From an uncultured Lachnobacterium sp. (lineage in GTDB: Bacteria; Bacillota; Clostridia; Lachnospirales; Lachnospiraceae), in contig URDU01000038.1 in NCBI GenBank assembly GCA_900546625.1, positions 1 through 27,008 of the forward strand: 27,008 bases of DNA, given 5' to 3'. The notes below the pieces were generated by a model that saw only the letters and a list, made by a program, of their open reading frames with translations, made no database searches and was not told the DNA's origin. The position numbers and the translations under genes were made by a program. Shown here piece by piece: positions 1 through 8,236 of this stretch (positions within the stretch are counted from its first letter, which is position 1; every line of letters begins with the position of its first letter).

Positions 1-41
1 TCATAGACTAACTGCTTAAATCTCCGGTTCAGTATTCAATT

Positions 42-380
42 TTAATCTTCTGAAACATCTTCCGTTTGTCTTAACTGTTTATGAACATCACGTCCACCAT
101 ACATAATTCGCACTACATATACTATTTCAGTTTCATCATTTGTTTTGTAAAATACTAGATAATTACCCACCGGAAAGAATCGAAGTCCTCTGCTGTGCCA
201 CGGTTCTTCCTCATAGAGCCGATTTCTGTTCGGCATAGTATCCAGCTTCCGAATTGCCGTCATAATCCGCTCTGCCTGTCCTGCAGCATTCTCCGGAGCT
301 AACAGTTCCTCTGAAATATATCTGAAAATATTTCGCAGATCTTTCTTTGCTCCTGCTGTATACATCACTTTATATTTCAT
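42..380 (-). CDS. RelE/ParE-family toxin of a type II toxin-antitoxin pair
   Basis: A 112-residue protein with the RelE/ParE layout: an N-terminal helical hairpin (about residues 8-45, with AKKDLRNIFRYISEEL), then a beta-sheet core with LRFFPVGNYLVFYKT (about 66-80) and VVRIMYGGRDVHKQL near the C terminus. Members of this superfamily either cleave mRNA on the ribosome (RelE) or poison gyrase (ParE). The sequence alone does not decide which; the R-x-M/I-x-G-x-R-D ending is common to both. The start codon overlaps the antitoxin stop in an ATGA arrangement, so the two are translationally coupled, with the antitoxin first. The gene is complete at both ends. Family assignment is secure, the target is not. 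Confidence 0.88.
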   Translation of the reverse strand: MKYKVMYTAGAKKDLRNIFRYISEELLAPENAAGQAERIMTAIRKLDTMPNRNRLYEEEPWHSRGLRFFPVGNYLVFYKTNDETEIVYVVRIMYGGRDVHKQLRQTEDVSED

Positions 381-760
381 ATACCAAATTCCCGTTTCAT
401 TTCTGCTTCAACTTCATCTGCTGAATACACTCTGCCAGCCTTAATATCTTCCATACCTTTCTCTATTTCTGCATCGAACTGTTCCTTTGTCAAAGTTCTA
501 TATGCAACAGGCTCAACACGTGCAAATACATTTGCTGTTCTGGCATCCTTTACCTGTCCTGCCTCTATCTGCTTTTCAGATATCTCTATATCTCTGTACA
601 TGGCAATCTGTCTCATGGTTGACTCATAAATCTCCATGCTCATAATTACCATATCGCCATAGCCATTTTTAGTAACATAAATTGGCTCCGATGTCTTATG
701 ACACATATCAGATATCTCCGATGTATTCTTCAAGTCTTTAATTGGAATTATTTGCGGCAT
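377..760 (-). CDS. Phd/YefM-family antitoxin
   Basis: A 127-residue antitoxin partner of the downstream RelE/ParE-type toxin. The N-terminal half (MPQIIPIKDLKNTSEISDM, then PIYVTKNGYGDMVIMSMEIYE) is the typical Phd/YefM DNA-binding and dimerisation fold; the acidic C-terminal half would wrap the toxin. It is longer than the usual 80-90 residues because of a central helical segment (about 55-90). I start it at the ATG at 760, since an in-frame GTG nine bases upstream lies inside the Shine-Dalgarno (AGGAGG, eight bases before the ATG). Antitoxins of this family normally repress their own promoter with the toxin as corepressor. Confidence 0.88.
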   Translation of the reverse strand: MPQIIPIKDLKNTSEISDMCHKTSEPIYVTKNGYGDMVIMSMEIYESTMRQIAMYRDIEISEKQIEAGQVKDARTANVFARVEPVAYRTLTKEQFDAEIEKGMEDIKAGRVYSADEVEAEMKREFGI

Positions 761-787
761 AATATACACCTCCTTGTTTATGGTCTA

Positions 788-815
788 ATTATACCATAAT
801 TACGTCCTTTTTCAA
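788..815 (-). promoter_or_regulatory. Predicted sigma-A promoter of the toxin-antitoxin pair
   Basis: Read on the minus strand: TTGAAA (810-815), a 16-base spacer, and TATAAT (788-793) preceded by TGG, which gives an extended -10. It lies 27 bases upstream of the antitoxin ATG and begins directly after the FUSC-like gene. It would let the pair be transcribed independently of the envelope operon upstream. I see no hairpin between that gene and this promoter, so read-through is also possible. Confidence 0.65.
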
Positions 816-831
816 CCCAAGTTTCATTATC

Positions 832-1881
832 CTAATTAACCGCCGGCTCTTTCACTGACATAATTCTATAAAATACAGCACAAAATACCAACGCAAAAAC
901 GACTCCAAACACATTCTGAATCACCCTGAGGCTGACTGCGCCCTTTAACCCATAGCTCTCTGCAGCTATAGCCAGAGCACCAAATGTATTAAAAACAGCC
1001 TGCCAGCCGTATTGTGCCGATAATCCCACGCCTATTCCGCCTATGATTCCTATGTACGCATAGATTGATGACGGAAGCAGGAAGTATAATGCCGTGAAGC
1101 ATATAACACCTGCGATATTACCGACAATCCTTTTTTTGACCCTGTACTGCATATCCTCCATAAACGGCAGGATGGCAGACATGGCTGCAATACCCGCCCA
1201 CATTGCACGCGGCATATTGCAAAGCTGTGCAATACAAAGAACCAACGGTACACATAGTATCTGGCACAGCTGCCACTTTGTTCGCGAAGAAGAAAGGTCA
1301 AACTCCTGAATTACGGCTTTCATAGTTCTTTTATAGACTCTGTTTTTATGATTTCTGTAAAATACCAGGCATGTGATGGCAGCTCCTGCGGCCATCCCTG
1401 CTATTCGAAGCATATAGCTTTTTCCTGACACATCATATCCATATAACAATAAATAGCCAAGAACCAGTGTGGATTGATTAAACATAAATGGATTATGGCA
1501 TCCGAACAGAATCAGCACTGCAAGAGCTGCAATGTTTATAAGCAGTGCCGGAAGCGGTGAAAGCTGATTTGCCAGATGCGGGCATACTGTCATAATTACA
1601 AAGAACAATGCCAAAAGCCATGTAGAATGTCGGGTATGGATTCCCAGATCAGCGTTGCGAAATACCATAACGCATAATAAAACCACTACTCCTACAATAC
1701 TGTTATCCTTTCCCAGTATGATGCTTGAGGCAGTGACAAAGGCAAAGCAAAATACCATTGTGACAGCTATCTTCACCATATATACAAACGTATGGTATAG
1801 TTTTTCTTTCATTGTTTTACTGTTTTTCAACAGGCTTTTGGAGCCTGCCTGATTTAACTGCAGTTCCTGATAAAATGTCAT
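832..1881 (-). CDS. FUSC-like integral membrane protein
   Basis: A 349-residue polytopic membrane protein. After a 30-residue N-terminal cytoplasmic stretch there are two blocks of hydrophobic helices (about 31-185 and 205-340) separated by a basic segment with KNRVYKRTMKAVIQEFD. This two-block arrangement, with a short cytosolic region between, resembles FUSC/aromatic-acid exporter (ArAE) proteins. The second block, with MPRAMWAGIAAMSAILPF and a following YRVKKRIVGNIAGV, matches the FUSC core motif where a basic RxxxRxxG loop follows a helix. Such proteins are putative small-molecule exporters. An AGGAG lies seven bases before the ATG. It is 60 bases behind the histidine kinase on the same strand with no visible terminator, so it may be the last gene of that operon and a target of its regulator. 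Substrate unknown. Confidence 0.7.
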   Translation of the reverse strand: MTFYQELQLNQAGSKSLLKNSKTMKEKLYHTFVYMVKIAVTMVFCFAFVTASSIILGKDNSIVGVVVLLCVMVFRNADLGIHTRHSTWLLALFFVIMTVCPHLANQLSPLPALLINIAALAVLILFGCHNPFMFNQSTLVLGYLLLYGYDVSGKSYMLRIAGMAAGAAITCLVFYRNHKNRVYKRTMKAVIQEFDLSSSRTKWQLCQILCVPLVLCIAQLCNMPRAMWAGIAAMSAILPFMEDMQYRVKKRIVGNIAGVICFTALYFLLPSSIYAYIGIIGGIGVGLSAQYGWQAVFNTFGALAIAAESYGLKGAVSLRVIQNVFGVVFALVFCAVFYRIMSVKEPAVN

Positions 1882-1941
1882 GTAAATTCTCCTATCTTTT
1901 ATCTTATTATTTTATTGTTGTAACTATCATGTTCTGAATAG

Positions 1942-2982
1942 CTACTCATTATAATTCTTTATAGGCAGTTGTACTACAAATCTGCATCCACCATATTCCC
2001 GATTTTCAGCTTTGATTGTTCCACCGGCGATGTCTACAATTCTTTTCACAAGTGCCAGACCAAGGCCGTTTCCCTCAGCTTTATGGGAACCATCCACCTG
2101 ATAAAACTTATCAAATATTCTGGCTTTTACATCATCCGCTATTCCCGGTCCCTCGTCTTCCAGAATAAACTGTACAGAGTCATTTTCATGCCTTAGAAAC
2201 ATGGTGATTGTCCCATTTTCAGGGCTAAACTTGATTGCATTATCCAAAAGATTCATCCAGATATGCATAAAAAGACCTTCATTTCCAACATATCTTACTT
2301 CCTCCATCTCCACCTGAAAGCCAATTCCTTTTTCAGTCCATTTATCCTCCAATGAGAGAAATGCCTGACGGATTTGTTCATCCAGACGATATTCGGTTTT
2401 TTTCATTGGAATATTCTGATTTTCTAGCCTTGACAACAATAAAATATTTCCAACCAGACCGGAAAGCCTTTGAGTATTAAACAGGATTTTTTCTACATAC
2501 CCCTCCTGCTCCTGTGACAGCTCATCTCCCTGGAGCAGCATCGTATAGCCTTCGATTGCATTGATTGGAGTCTTAAACTCATGGGAAACATTGGATACAA
2601 AATCCATTTGCAGCATCTCTGTTGCACGGAGCTCTTTTGTCATGACATTAAAGCTCTGATAGGATTCTCCAATCTCAGCTATGCGGCTGTTTGTTTCCAT
2701 ATGCTGCTCAAAATCTCCCTGCGAAACCGCCTTCATTGCTTTACTGAGCCTGGTAATCGGCTCCAGAAGCCTTGCATTGATAAATGATGTAATAAGTCCT
2801 GCTATCAATGTATTAAAAATCAAAAGCCAGCCAAGGCCCGGTATTTTTCCTGGCAAATCCAAAAAATGATTCAAAAACGCAAACAACAAGGCTGATATCA
2901 GCATCGAAAATGCAAGTGCCAGCCAGATTGCACCGGTCAGACACGAGCGGATACGCAATTCCTTTTTCTTTTTATGTTCCAT
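1942..2982 (-). CDS. Membrane sensor histidine kinase (HAMP-HisKA-HATPase)
   Basis: A 346-residue orthodox kinase. Two transmembrane helices (about 14-40 and 49-70) enclose an external loop of only about 10 residues, so it probably senses a signal within or at the membrane (an 'intramembrane-sensing' layout). A HAMP linker (about 70-122) follows. The H box is FVSNVSHEFKTPINAIEG with phospho-acceptor His134; the N box is WMNLLDNAIKFSPENG (Asn244/Asn248); the G1 box is DEGPGI (Asp276) and G2 is GNGLGLALVKRI. All catalytic motifs are intact. Its ATG overlaps the response regulator stop by one base (TAATG), indicating translational coupling with its cognate regulator. Confidence 0.93.
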   Translation of the reverse strand: MEHKKKKELRIRSCLTGAIWLALAFSMLISALLFAFLNHFLDLPGKIPGLGWLLIFNTLIAGLITSFINARLLEPITRLSKAMKAVSQGDFEQHMETNSRIAEIGESYQSFNVMTKELRATEMLQMDFVSNVSHEFKTPINAIEGYTMLLQGDELSQEQEGYVEKILFNTQRLSGLVGNILLLSRLENQNIPMKKTEYRLDEQIRQAFLSLEDKWTEKGIGFQVEMEEVRYVGNEGLFMHIWMNLLDNAIKFSPENGTITMFLRHENDSVQFILEDEGPGIADDVKARIFDKFYQVDGSHKAEGNGLGLALVKRIVDIAGGTIKAENREYGGCRFVVQLPIKNYNE

Positions 2983-3653
2983 TATTTTTTCACCACCTTG
3001 TATCCCAGACCACGCATTGTTACAATTTCAAAATCCGGATTTTCCTTAAAACGCTCCCTGATTCTTCCTATATGTACCTCTATCGTATGCGGGTCTGCCT
3101 CCGTCTCATATCCCCATACCTCATCCATTAGCTGCTGCTTCGTAAATGTCCTGCCCGGTGAAGCTGCCAGCTTGTATAAAAGCAGGAATTCCTTTTTGGG
3201 CAGGACAAGCGTTTCATCACCGGTCACAACTGTCATTGCATCATAATCAAGCTCGGTTGAGCCAATCACAATTTTATGTTCGTTCAGTATCTGTGCACGA
3301 CGAAGCAATGCCCCTACCCTTAAAACCATTTCATTGACATTTACAGGTTTTACCATATAATCGTCACTTCCCGAAAGAAAGCCCTGACGCATATCATCAA
3401 AGCTGCTTTTTGCAGTAATCATAAGCACCGGTATCTGATATCCCGCCGAACGAAGCTCTGACACCAGTTCATATCCATCCATAACCGGCATCATTATATC
3501 AGAAATGATCAAGTCAATATACTCCCTGTCCAATACCTCCAGTGCCTGTGCTCCATCCGATGCACTTTTGACCTGATATCCGCTCTTTTCAAGTACCTTT
3601 TGGAATAACAGACTTAATTCCTTATCATCTTCTACAATTAATATCTTAAACAC
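2982..3653 (-). CDS. OmpR/PhoB-family response regulator
   Basis: A 223-residue DNA-binding response regulator. The receiver domain (1-118) has the acidic pair Asp9/Asp10, phospho-acceptor Asp52 in ISDIMMPVMDGYE, Thr80 and Lys102 (VKPVN). The C-terminal winged helix (about 125-223) has EFLLLYKLAASPGRTFTK and the recognition-helix region HTIEVHIGRIRERF. The start is GTG at 3653, preceded by GGAGAA at suitable spacing. It sits between the PLD-family gene (19 bases upstream) and the kinase (one-base overlap), so it is co-transcribed with both and very likely regulates this operon. The signal is not deducible. Confidence 0.94.
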   Translation of the reverse strand: MFKILIVEDDKELSLLFQKVLEKSGYQVKSASDGAQALEVLDREYIDLIISDIMMPVMDGYELVSELRSAGYQIPVLMITAKSSFDDMRQGFLSGSDDYMVKPVNVNEMVLRVGALLRRAQILNEHKIVIGSTELDYDAMTVVTGDETLVLPKKEFLLLYKLAASPGRTFTKQQLMDEVWGYETEADPHTIEVHIGRIRERFKENPDFEIVTMRGLGYKVVKK

Positions 3654-3672
3654 GCTTTATGTTCTCCTTTAA

Positions 3673-5106
3673 TCAAAACAAATCCCTTGCCCATCCAAGC
3701 AGATGCTGTACCAGAAACACCTTTCTCTTATGTTTCTCTGTTAATTCAATCGGCTTTACATCATACGGATTATAATACGATCCATCATCTAATACCTGTC
3801 TGGACACGCTCTCATACTCCATCATGCCATCTTCCAGTTGCTTGTTAATCTCTTTACTGCGTATTACAAGCATCAGCTCTGTATCCAGATAAGTACTTCT
3901 CATGTCCATATTGAATGAACCTATTACTGACAGATCATCATCAATCAGAATACTTTTTCCATGGTACGAATAACCGCCTTCATACTCCCAGATATCAATT
4001 CCTGTTTCTAGAATTCTGTTTCTGTTTTTGGCATAATCGGCTGCTCCAAATGGATTTCCGTTATTTGCAACAGAATTTGTCATAATTGAAAAATCCGGAA
4101 CCTTCTGTGCAATTTCCTCCCATGTATTATACATCATATCATTGCAAATAATATATGGTGTATGAATTTTTACACGTTCCTTTGCATTTTTCATTAATTC
4201 TCCCAACTGATACCATACCACCGGTTCCTTCGAGCCGGTATGGATTGGGTTTGATAACAATGTAATCTTTTCTGTTTCAAAGGTTTCATCCGCATAATCG
4301 GTATCACAAAGCCTTTCCTTATTATCGTCAAAATATTGCTGATACCCTTCCTGCAGCTCTAAAACTGCATTCTTTACAGATTTTCTGTCAGCTAGCTTTT
4401 TACTGTTATGAAAGTAGCTGCAGTCCTCCTGTTCCCATATTGTTTCAAAATAATCCAAAAGCTGATTGACCGAATTTTCTTCCTGCGGCTCATCGCAGAC
4501 AACTAACACATCCCTGTCAAAATTCTTATGTCCCGGAAAATCACCTAAAAAATAATTATATGTGTTTCTTCCTCCAAGAATATATATTTTACCATCTGCA
4601 ATCAGATATTTATCATGCATTCTTCCCATTGTCTTCCACGGTTTCAGCGGATTTGCCTTATTGTACAGCTTAATTTCAACATTCTCATTCGAAGATAATC
4701 CGTAAAAATATGGATTACCCTCCATATCAATCCAGCTCTCCATGCCATCTACCAATATGCGAACATGTACGCCTCTGTCTGCTGCATCATGCAATGCTCC
4801 TAAAATCAATTTTCCGCTTTCGTCTGATTTAAATGCAAATGTAGAAAGAATTATTTCATCCTTTGCATTTTGGATTAACCTCACTCTTTCTAAAAGAGCC
4901 TGCGAATTTTTTTCAATGATTACTGCTCTTTCCGTATTTTCTCTCCCCGCCACACTCATAATATTTTGTGTTTCCTTTATAGTAGCATCAGACACCGCCG
5001 GCTGTTTTTTATATGTGATGCAGATTCCGATTAACTCATAAAAAGCCACACATAAAAAAACTGCCAGTATAGCCAAAATAATTTTACATATTTTATGCCT
5101 TTTCAT
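3673..5106 (-). CDS. PLD-superfamily enzyme, cardiolipin-synthase-like
   Basis: A 477-residue membrane-anchored phospholipase D-superfamily protein. One N-terminal hydrophobic helix (about 8-31) is followed by two PLD domains, each with a full HKD motif: His164-x-Lys166-x4-Asp171 followed by GGRN, and His382-x-Lys384-x4-Asp389 followed by GSFNMD. Two HKD motifs in about 480 residues fit cardiolipin synthase (ClsA-type), which condenses phosphatidylglycerol molecules; the usual second N-terminal helix is missing. The region between HKD1 and HKD2 is charged and divergent, so another phospholipid or phosphodiester substrate is possible. The ATG has AGGTGAT upstream. It is the first gene of the apparent operon with the two-component system, which suggests lipid remodelling under envelope-stress control. 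Confidence 0.82.
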   Translation of the reverse strand: MKRHKICKIILAILAVFLCVAFYELIGICITYKKQPAVSDATIKETQNIMSVAGRENTERAVIIEKNSQALLERVRLIQNAKDEIILSTFAFKSDESGKLILGALHDAADRGVHVRILVDGMESWIDMEGNPYFYGLSSNENVEIKLYNKANPLKPWKTMGRMHDKYLIADGKIYILGGRNTYNYFLGDFPGHKNFDRDVLVVCDEPQEENSVNQLLDYFETIWEQEDCSYFHNSKKLADRKSVKNAVLELQEGYQQYFDDNKERLCDTDYADETFETEKITLLSNPIHTGSKEPVVWYQLGELMKNAKERVKIHTPYIICNDMMYNTWEEIAQKVPDFSIMTNSVANNGNPFGAADYAKNRNRILETGIDIWEYEGGYSYHGKSILIDDDLSVIGSFNMDMRSTYLDTELMLVIRSKEINKQLEDGMMEYESVSRQVLDDGSYYNPYDVKPIELTEKHKRKVFLVQHLLGWARDLF

Positions 5107-5128
5107 TGCACATCACCTGATCCCTTGT

Positions 5129-5156
5129 ATTTTATACTCATACAATACAATGTCAA
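5129..5156 (-). promoter_or_regulatory. Predicted promoter of the PLD/two-component operon
   Basis: On the minus strand: a consensus TTGACA (5151-5156), a 16-base spacer and TAAAAT (5129-5134). The -10 ends 22 bases before the ATG of the PLD-family gene. No second promoter of comparable quality was seen between this gene and the response regulator, which supports one transcript for the group. Confidence 0.65.
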
Positions 5157-5190
5157 TCTCAATTTTACCTCAACAAACTATATTTTATGC

Positions 5191-5229
5191 AAAAAGACAG
5201 GAAAAAGCATCTTACTGCAATTTCCTGTC
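5191..5229 (-). terminator. Intrinsic terminator of the GH172/transporter/fructokinase operon
   Basis: Nine perfect pairs, GACAGGAAA (5196-5204) with TTTCCTGTC (5221-5229), and a small inner GCA/TGC stem. On the minus strand the hairpin is followed by TTTTT (5195-5191). It lies 34 bases beyond the fructokinase stop and before the next operon's promoter, so it cleanly closes the carbohydrate operon. Confidence 0.8.
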
Positions 5230-5263
5230 CATAAAAACTCATATAAAATTATTTTACTGCGAT

Positions 5264-6232
5264 TTACCTGGTTTTCATTGCGTCCACAACGCTGCGGATG
5301 TCTTCCAGCTCCGGCATAACGCGTAAAGCACCCTTTCTTGTTGTAATAAATGCAGCCGCTGCATTTGCAATCTGAAGCATCTCGTATATCTGTCCACCTG
5401 ACAGTACCAGGCTATGATCCAGTACATAGTTGAGTATACATCCCATAAATGTATCGCCTGCACCGGTAGTTTCAATGGTATTGTCCATATGGCATGCCGG
5501 TACATAAACACACTGGTTATCATGAAATGCCATACTTCCGTCTGCACCAAGTGATACAAGAATCAGAGGAACATTATATTTATCATACAGATATTTTACT
5601 GCTTTTTCGTAATCCGGTATAGAAGTAAACCACTTGATTTCGTTGTCTGATATCTTTAAAATATCACATTGGCTCATTCCATATGCGGTCTGTGCTTTTG
5701 CATCCTCCATATCAGCCCAAAGCGGTTCCCTTATGTTAGGGTCAAATGAAATAAGCGCACCTGCATTTTTCGCGGTTTCTACTGCAGTCTTTGTGGCGTT
5801 TCTGCATACTTCATTTGTCATTGAAAGTGTACCAAAATGAAACAATCTGCAATCTGTGAGAAGCTTATGGTTCAAGTCCGACTCAGAGAGCATCATATCA
5901 GCACCCGGATTTCTGTAAAAGGAAAAATCCCTGTCTCCATTCTTAGCAGTATGTACGAATGCAAGTGTCGTGTTCACAGCTTCATCAACGCACAGACCTG
6001 ATGTATCAATTTCAAGCTCTTCAAGTGTATGCTTTAACAGGCTGCCGAACATGTCCTGTCCTACTTTTCCAATAAAAGCTGTCTTTTTTCCAAATTTTCT
6101 AAGCATTGCAAGGACATTACACGGTGCTCCCCCCGGATTGGCTTCAAACATTCCGTTATTCTGTTCACTAAATCCGTTTTCTGTAAAGTCAATCAGCAGC
6201 TCCCCCAATGCCACCACATCATATGTCTTCAT
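5264..6232 (-). CDS. PfkB-family carbohydrate kinase, probable fructokinase
   Basis: A 322-residue ribokinase/PfkB-family sugar kinase. The N-terminal signature is NPGGAPCNVLAML (about 32-44); the substrate-lid region has GDRDFSFYRNPGADMML (about 99-115), as in bacterial fructokinases; the C-terminal signature ETTGAGDTFMGCIL (about 254-267) carries catalytic base Asp260 and the anion hole. The predicted reaction is ATP-dependent phosphorylation of fructose to fructose-6-phosphate in the cytoplasm. GGAAGG precedes the ATG, 12 bases after the GH172 stop. As last gene of the operon it would trap the fructose released by the GH172 enzyme. Other ketohexose or nucleoside kinases share the fold, but the PGGAP and RDFSFYRNPGADM features favour fructose. 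Confidence 0.87.
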   Translation of the reverse strand: MKTYDVVALGELLIDFTENGFSEQNNGMFEANPGGAPCNVLAMLRKFGKKTAFIGKVGQDMFGSLLKHTLEELEIDTSGLCVDEAVNTTLAFVHTAKNGDRDFSFYRNPGADMMLSESDLNHKLLTDCRLFHFGTLSMTNEVCRNATKTAVETAKNAGALISFDPNIREPLWADMEDAKAQTAYGMSQCDILKISDNEIKWFTSIPDYEKAVKYLYDKYNVPLILVSLGADGSMAFHDNQCVYVPACHMDNTIETTGAGDTFMGCILNYVLDHSLVLSGGQIYEMLQIANAAAAFITTRKGALRVMPELEDIRSVVDAMKTR

Positions 6233-6244
6233 AAAATAACCTTC

Positions 6245-7357
6245 CTATCTTGGCCATCTGCCTTTTTTATCCATCAGAGGTGAGAATGCCTGATGCGGCT
6301 CACTTTGATACCAATATGCAACGCTTGCAACATCATCCTGTCTCTCGAATAAACCCTTGTAGCAGACACCAATCTGCTGGATAGTCACCTTCAGGTTCTC
6401 CTCAAAACAAATCGGATCCATCATATGCCACCTATAAAAGCCTCTCATTGGCGGGCAATCATCATTATGATATGGATTATGTACCAGTTCATCATGCGCT
6501 GAATAATAAGGATATCCCAAGAACGGTGAATTGTAGGTCTGTTCTACCGTCTTTCCGTTTACCTGATGTGCAAAGCTCCATGAGCCTCCGAAATAGTCCT
6601 CTGTTCCGGTGCCGCATATAGTAGGATATTCATCATCTCCGTCAATATAGAACTTAACCTCACCTTCTCCCCACCAATATCTTTCAAGTGTGGTAAGAGC
6701 AAGGTATGTACCTACATAATGACCCTTTCCCTTGACATTGTCCAGTATAACATAATCATTTGCAAGCTCCGTGATTCTCTGGCGTCTCCACTGTGCGTGA
6801 AAATAAGCAGTGTCCTCCGGCAGCTCATCATACAGGCAATAATCTACCTGATAAAAGAAATCCGGGATTGGATTATCATGCTGATTCTCTAACGTGATTT
6901 TTGCCTTTTTGCGAAATGGCATTTGAAAATAGCTGTTAAAACCACGATTCGGAATTACCGATATCGGCATTGAAGAAACAAGACATTCTCTCGCAAATCC
7001 ACAACAGAAGAAATCACCCAGTGGGCTTTCAACTGAAGGCACCTCTTCATCATCCCAATACATGCGCAGTACCAAATCGCGCAGTACATAACAATCAGCA
7101 TCCGATGTTTTATTATTAACAGTAATCCAGATGTGCTGGATAATACCCGGTCCATCCATCTCAGCCAAAACTACGGTTTCGTTTGGCATAATATTTTTTA
7201 AACAAGGGCTTCCCTTTCTTGAAGGTCCAAGATGACTGGCTGCCATTCCTCCCTTTCCTTTTTCTCCGGTCGGGTTCTCGGCATTGATTGCTCTTGACCT
7301 TCCATTTCTCAATCTGAAAATATCTGACATTCCTGCGGTAAATACGTTATCTCCCAT
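6245..7357 (-). CDS. GH172 (DUF2961) glycoside hydrolase, possible difructose-dianhydride or alpha-fructofuranoside hydrolase
   Basis: A 370-residue DUF2961 protein, now glycoside hydrolase family 172. N-terminal features are SRAINAENPTGEKGKGG (about 21-37) and GPGIIQHIWITV (about 69-80), with the double-jelly-roll beta core around SPLGDFFCCGF (111-121) and RGFNSYFQMPFRKKAKI. The most conserved segment is CGTGTEDYFGGSW (248-260), where Glu253 probably is a catalytic carboxylate; Glu272 is a candidate partner. The founding member (Bifidobacterium dentium alpha-FFase1) makes and hydrolyses difructose dianhydride I; other members are exo-alpha-D-arabinofuranosidases. There is no signal peptide, so it is cytoplasmic and acts on an imported small sugar. 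The neighbouring fructokinase argues for a fructose-releasing activity. The family call is strong, the substrate is inference. Confidence 0.85.
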   Translation of the reverse strand: MGDNVFTAGMSDIFRLRNGRSRAINAENPTGEKGKGGMAASHLGPSRKGSPCLKNIMPNETVVLAEMDGPGIIQHIWITVNNKTSDADCYVLRDLVLRMYWDDEEVPSVESPLGDFFCCGFARECLVSSMPISVIPNRGFNSYFQMPFRKKAKITLENQHDNPIPDFFYQVDYCLYDELPEDTAYFHAQWRRQRITELANDYVILDNVKGKGHYVGTYLALTTLERYWWGEGEVKFYIDGDDEYPTICGTGTEDYFGGSWSFAHQVNGKTVEQTYNSPFLGYPYYSAHDELVHNPYHNDDCPPMRGFYRWHMMDPICFEENLKVTIQQIGVCYKGLFERQDDVASVAYWYQSEPHQAFSPLMDKKGRWPR

Positions 7358-7373
7358 AATTCATACCTTCCTT

Positions 7374-8213
7374 TTATTGTTTTACTCCACCTGCCATAAC
7401 ACCTTCCATAATCTGCTTTTCAAAGAGAAGCACGAATATGATTATAGGTAACAATATAATACATCCTACCGTACTTATCAAATCCCAAGGCATGCTATAA
7501 GCTGTTTCTCGTGGAATAGTTGTAATTGCTACACTCAGCACCTCGATTTTCTGTGCGAAAAACAAAGGTGTAAATAAATCGTTAAGACAGTTTATAAAAT
7601 TGATAATCAATATTGTTGCCACTGCAGGCTTCATCAAAGGCAGTGTGATATAAAAAAGCTTCTGGAACATATTTGCTCCGTCTATCTCTGCTGCCTCATC
7701 AATCGAAACCGGTATTTCACTTAGGAAATTGCCTAAAATCAACATGGTAAATGGTATCAGCGAGCTGGTATACATGATAACCAGTCCGGGGAATGTATCA
7801 ACAAGCCCAAAGTTTTTCATTAAATCATATAAAGGTCTTGCTGTTACGATTCCGGGAATCAGTGCCGATGCAACAATAGCTGCATATACGAGCGAAAGCC
7901 CCTTTCCTTCATATCTGGTAAACGCATAAGCTGCCATAAGACATATAATCGTTGATACTACCAGAGAACAAACCGTAATAATTGCTGTATTAATAATCTT
8001 TTCACCAAGGTTCATCTGCGTAAAGATACGGATATAATTATCCAGCGTAGGATGCTTAGGAATATAATGAATCGGTGAACTAAACAACTCATCTGCTGGT
8101 GAAATGGAAGATGTAAAAATCCAAATCAGCGGAAGCAGTATGATAAAAGCAACTATCAGCATCAATATCCATTTAAATACTGATGACAGCATTCTTTTTG
8201 ATTGTGTTTTCAT
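7374..8213 (-). CDS. CUT1 sugar ABC transporter permease, MalG type
   Basis: A 279-residue inner-membrane permease with six predicted helices, the first at about 14-34. The EAA loop that docks the ATPase is EAAEIDGANMFQKLFYITLP (173-192), with the conserved Gly at the expected place. The short N terminus and PTLDNYIRIF motif (about 55-64) are typical of the second (MalG-like) permease of carbohydrate importers of the CUT1 class. It is preceded by GGAAGGAG and lies 23 bases behind the MalF-type gene. It would form the heterodimeric channel with that gene. Confidence 0.93.
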   Translation of the reverse strand: MKTQSKRMLSSVFKWILMLIVAFIILLPLIWIFTSSISPADELFSSPIHYIPKHPTLDNYIRIFTQMNLGEKIINTAIITVCSLVVSTIICLMAAYAFTRYEGKGLSLVYAAIVASALIPGIVTARPLYDLMKNFGLVDTFPGLVIMYTSSLIPFTMLILGNFLSEIPVSIDEAAEIDGANMFQKLFYITLPLMKPAVATILIINFINCLNDLFTPLFFAQKIEVLSVAITTIPRETAYSMPWDLISTVGCIILLPIIIFVLLFEKQIMEGVMAGGVKQ

Positions 8214-8236
8214 TCTAAAGCCTCTCCTTCCAATAT

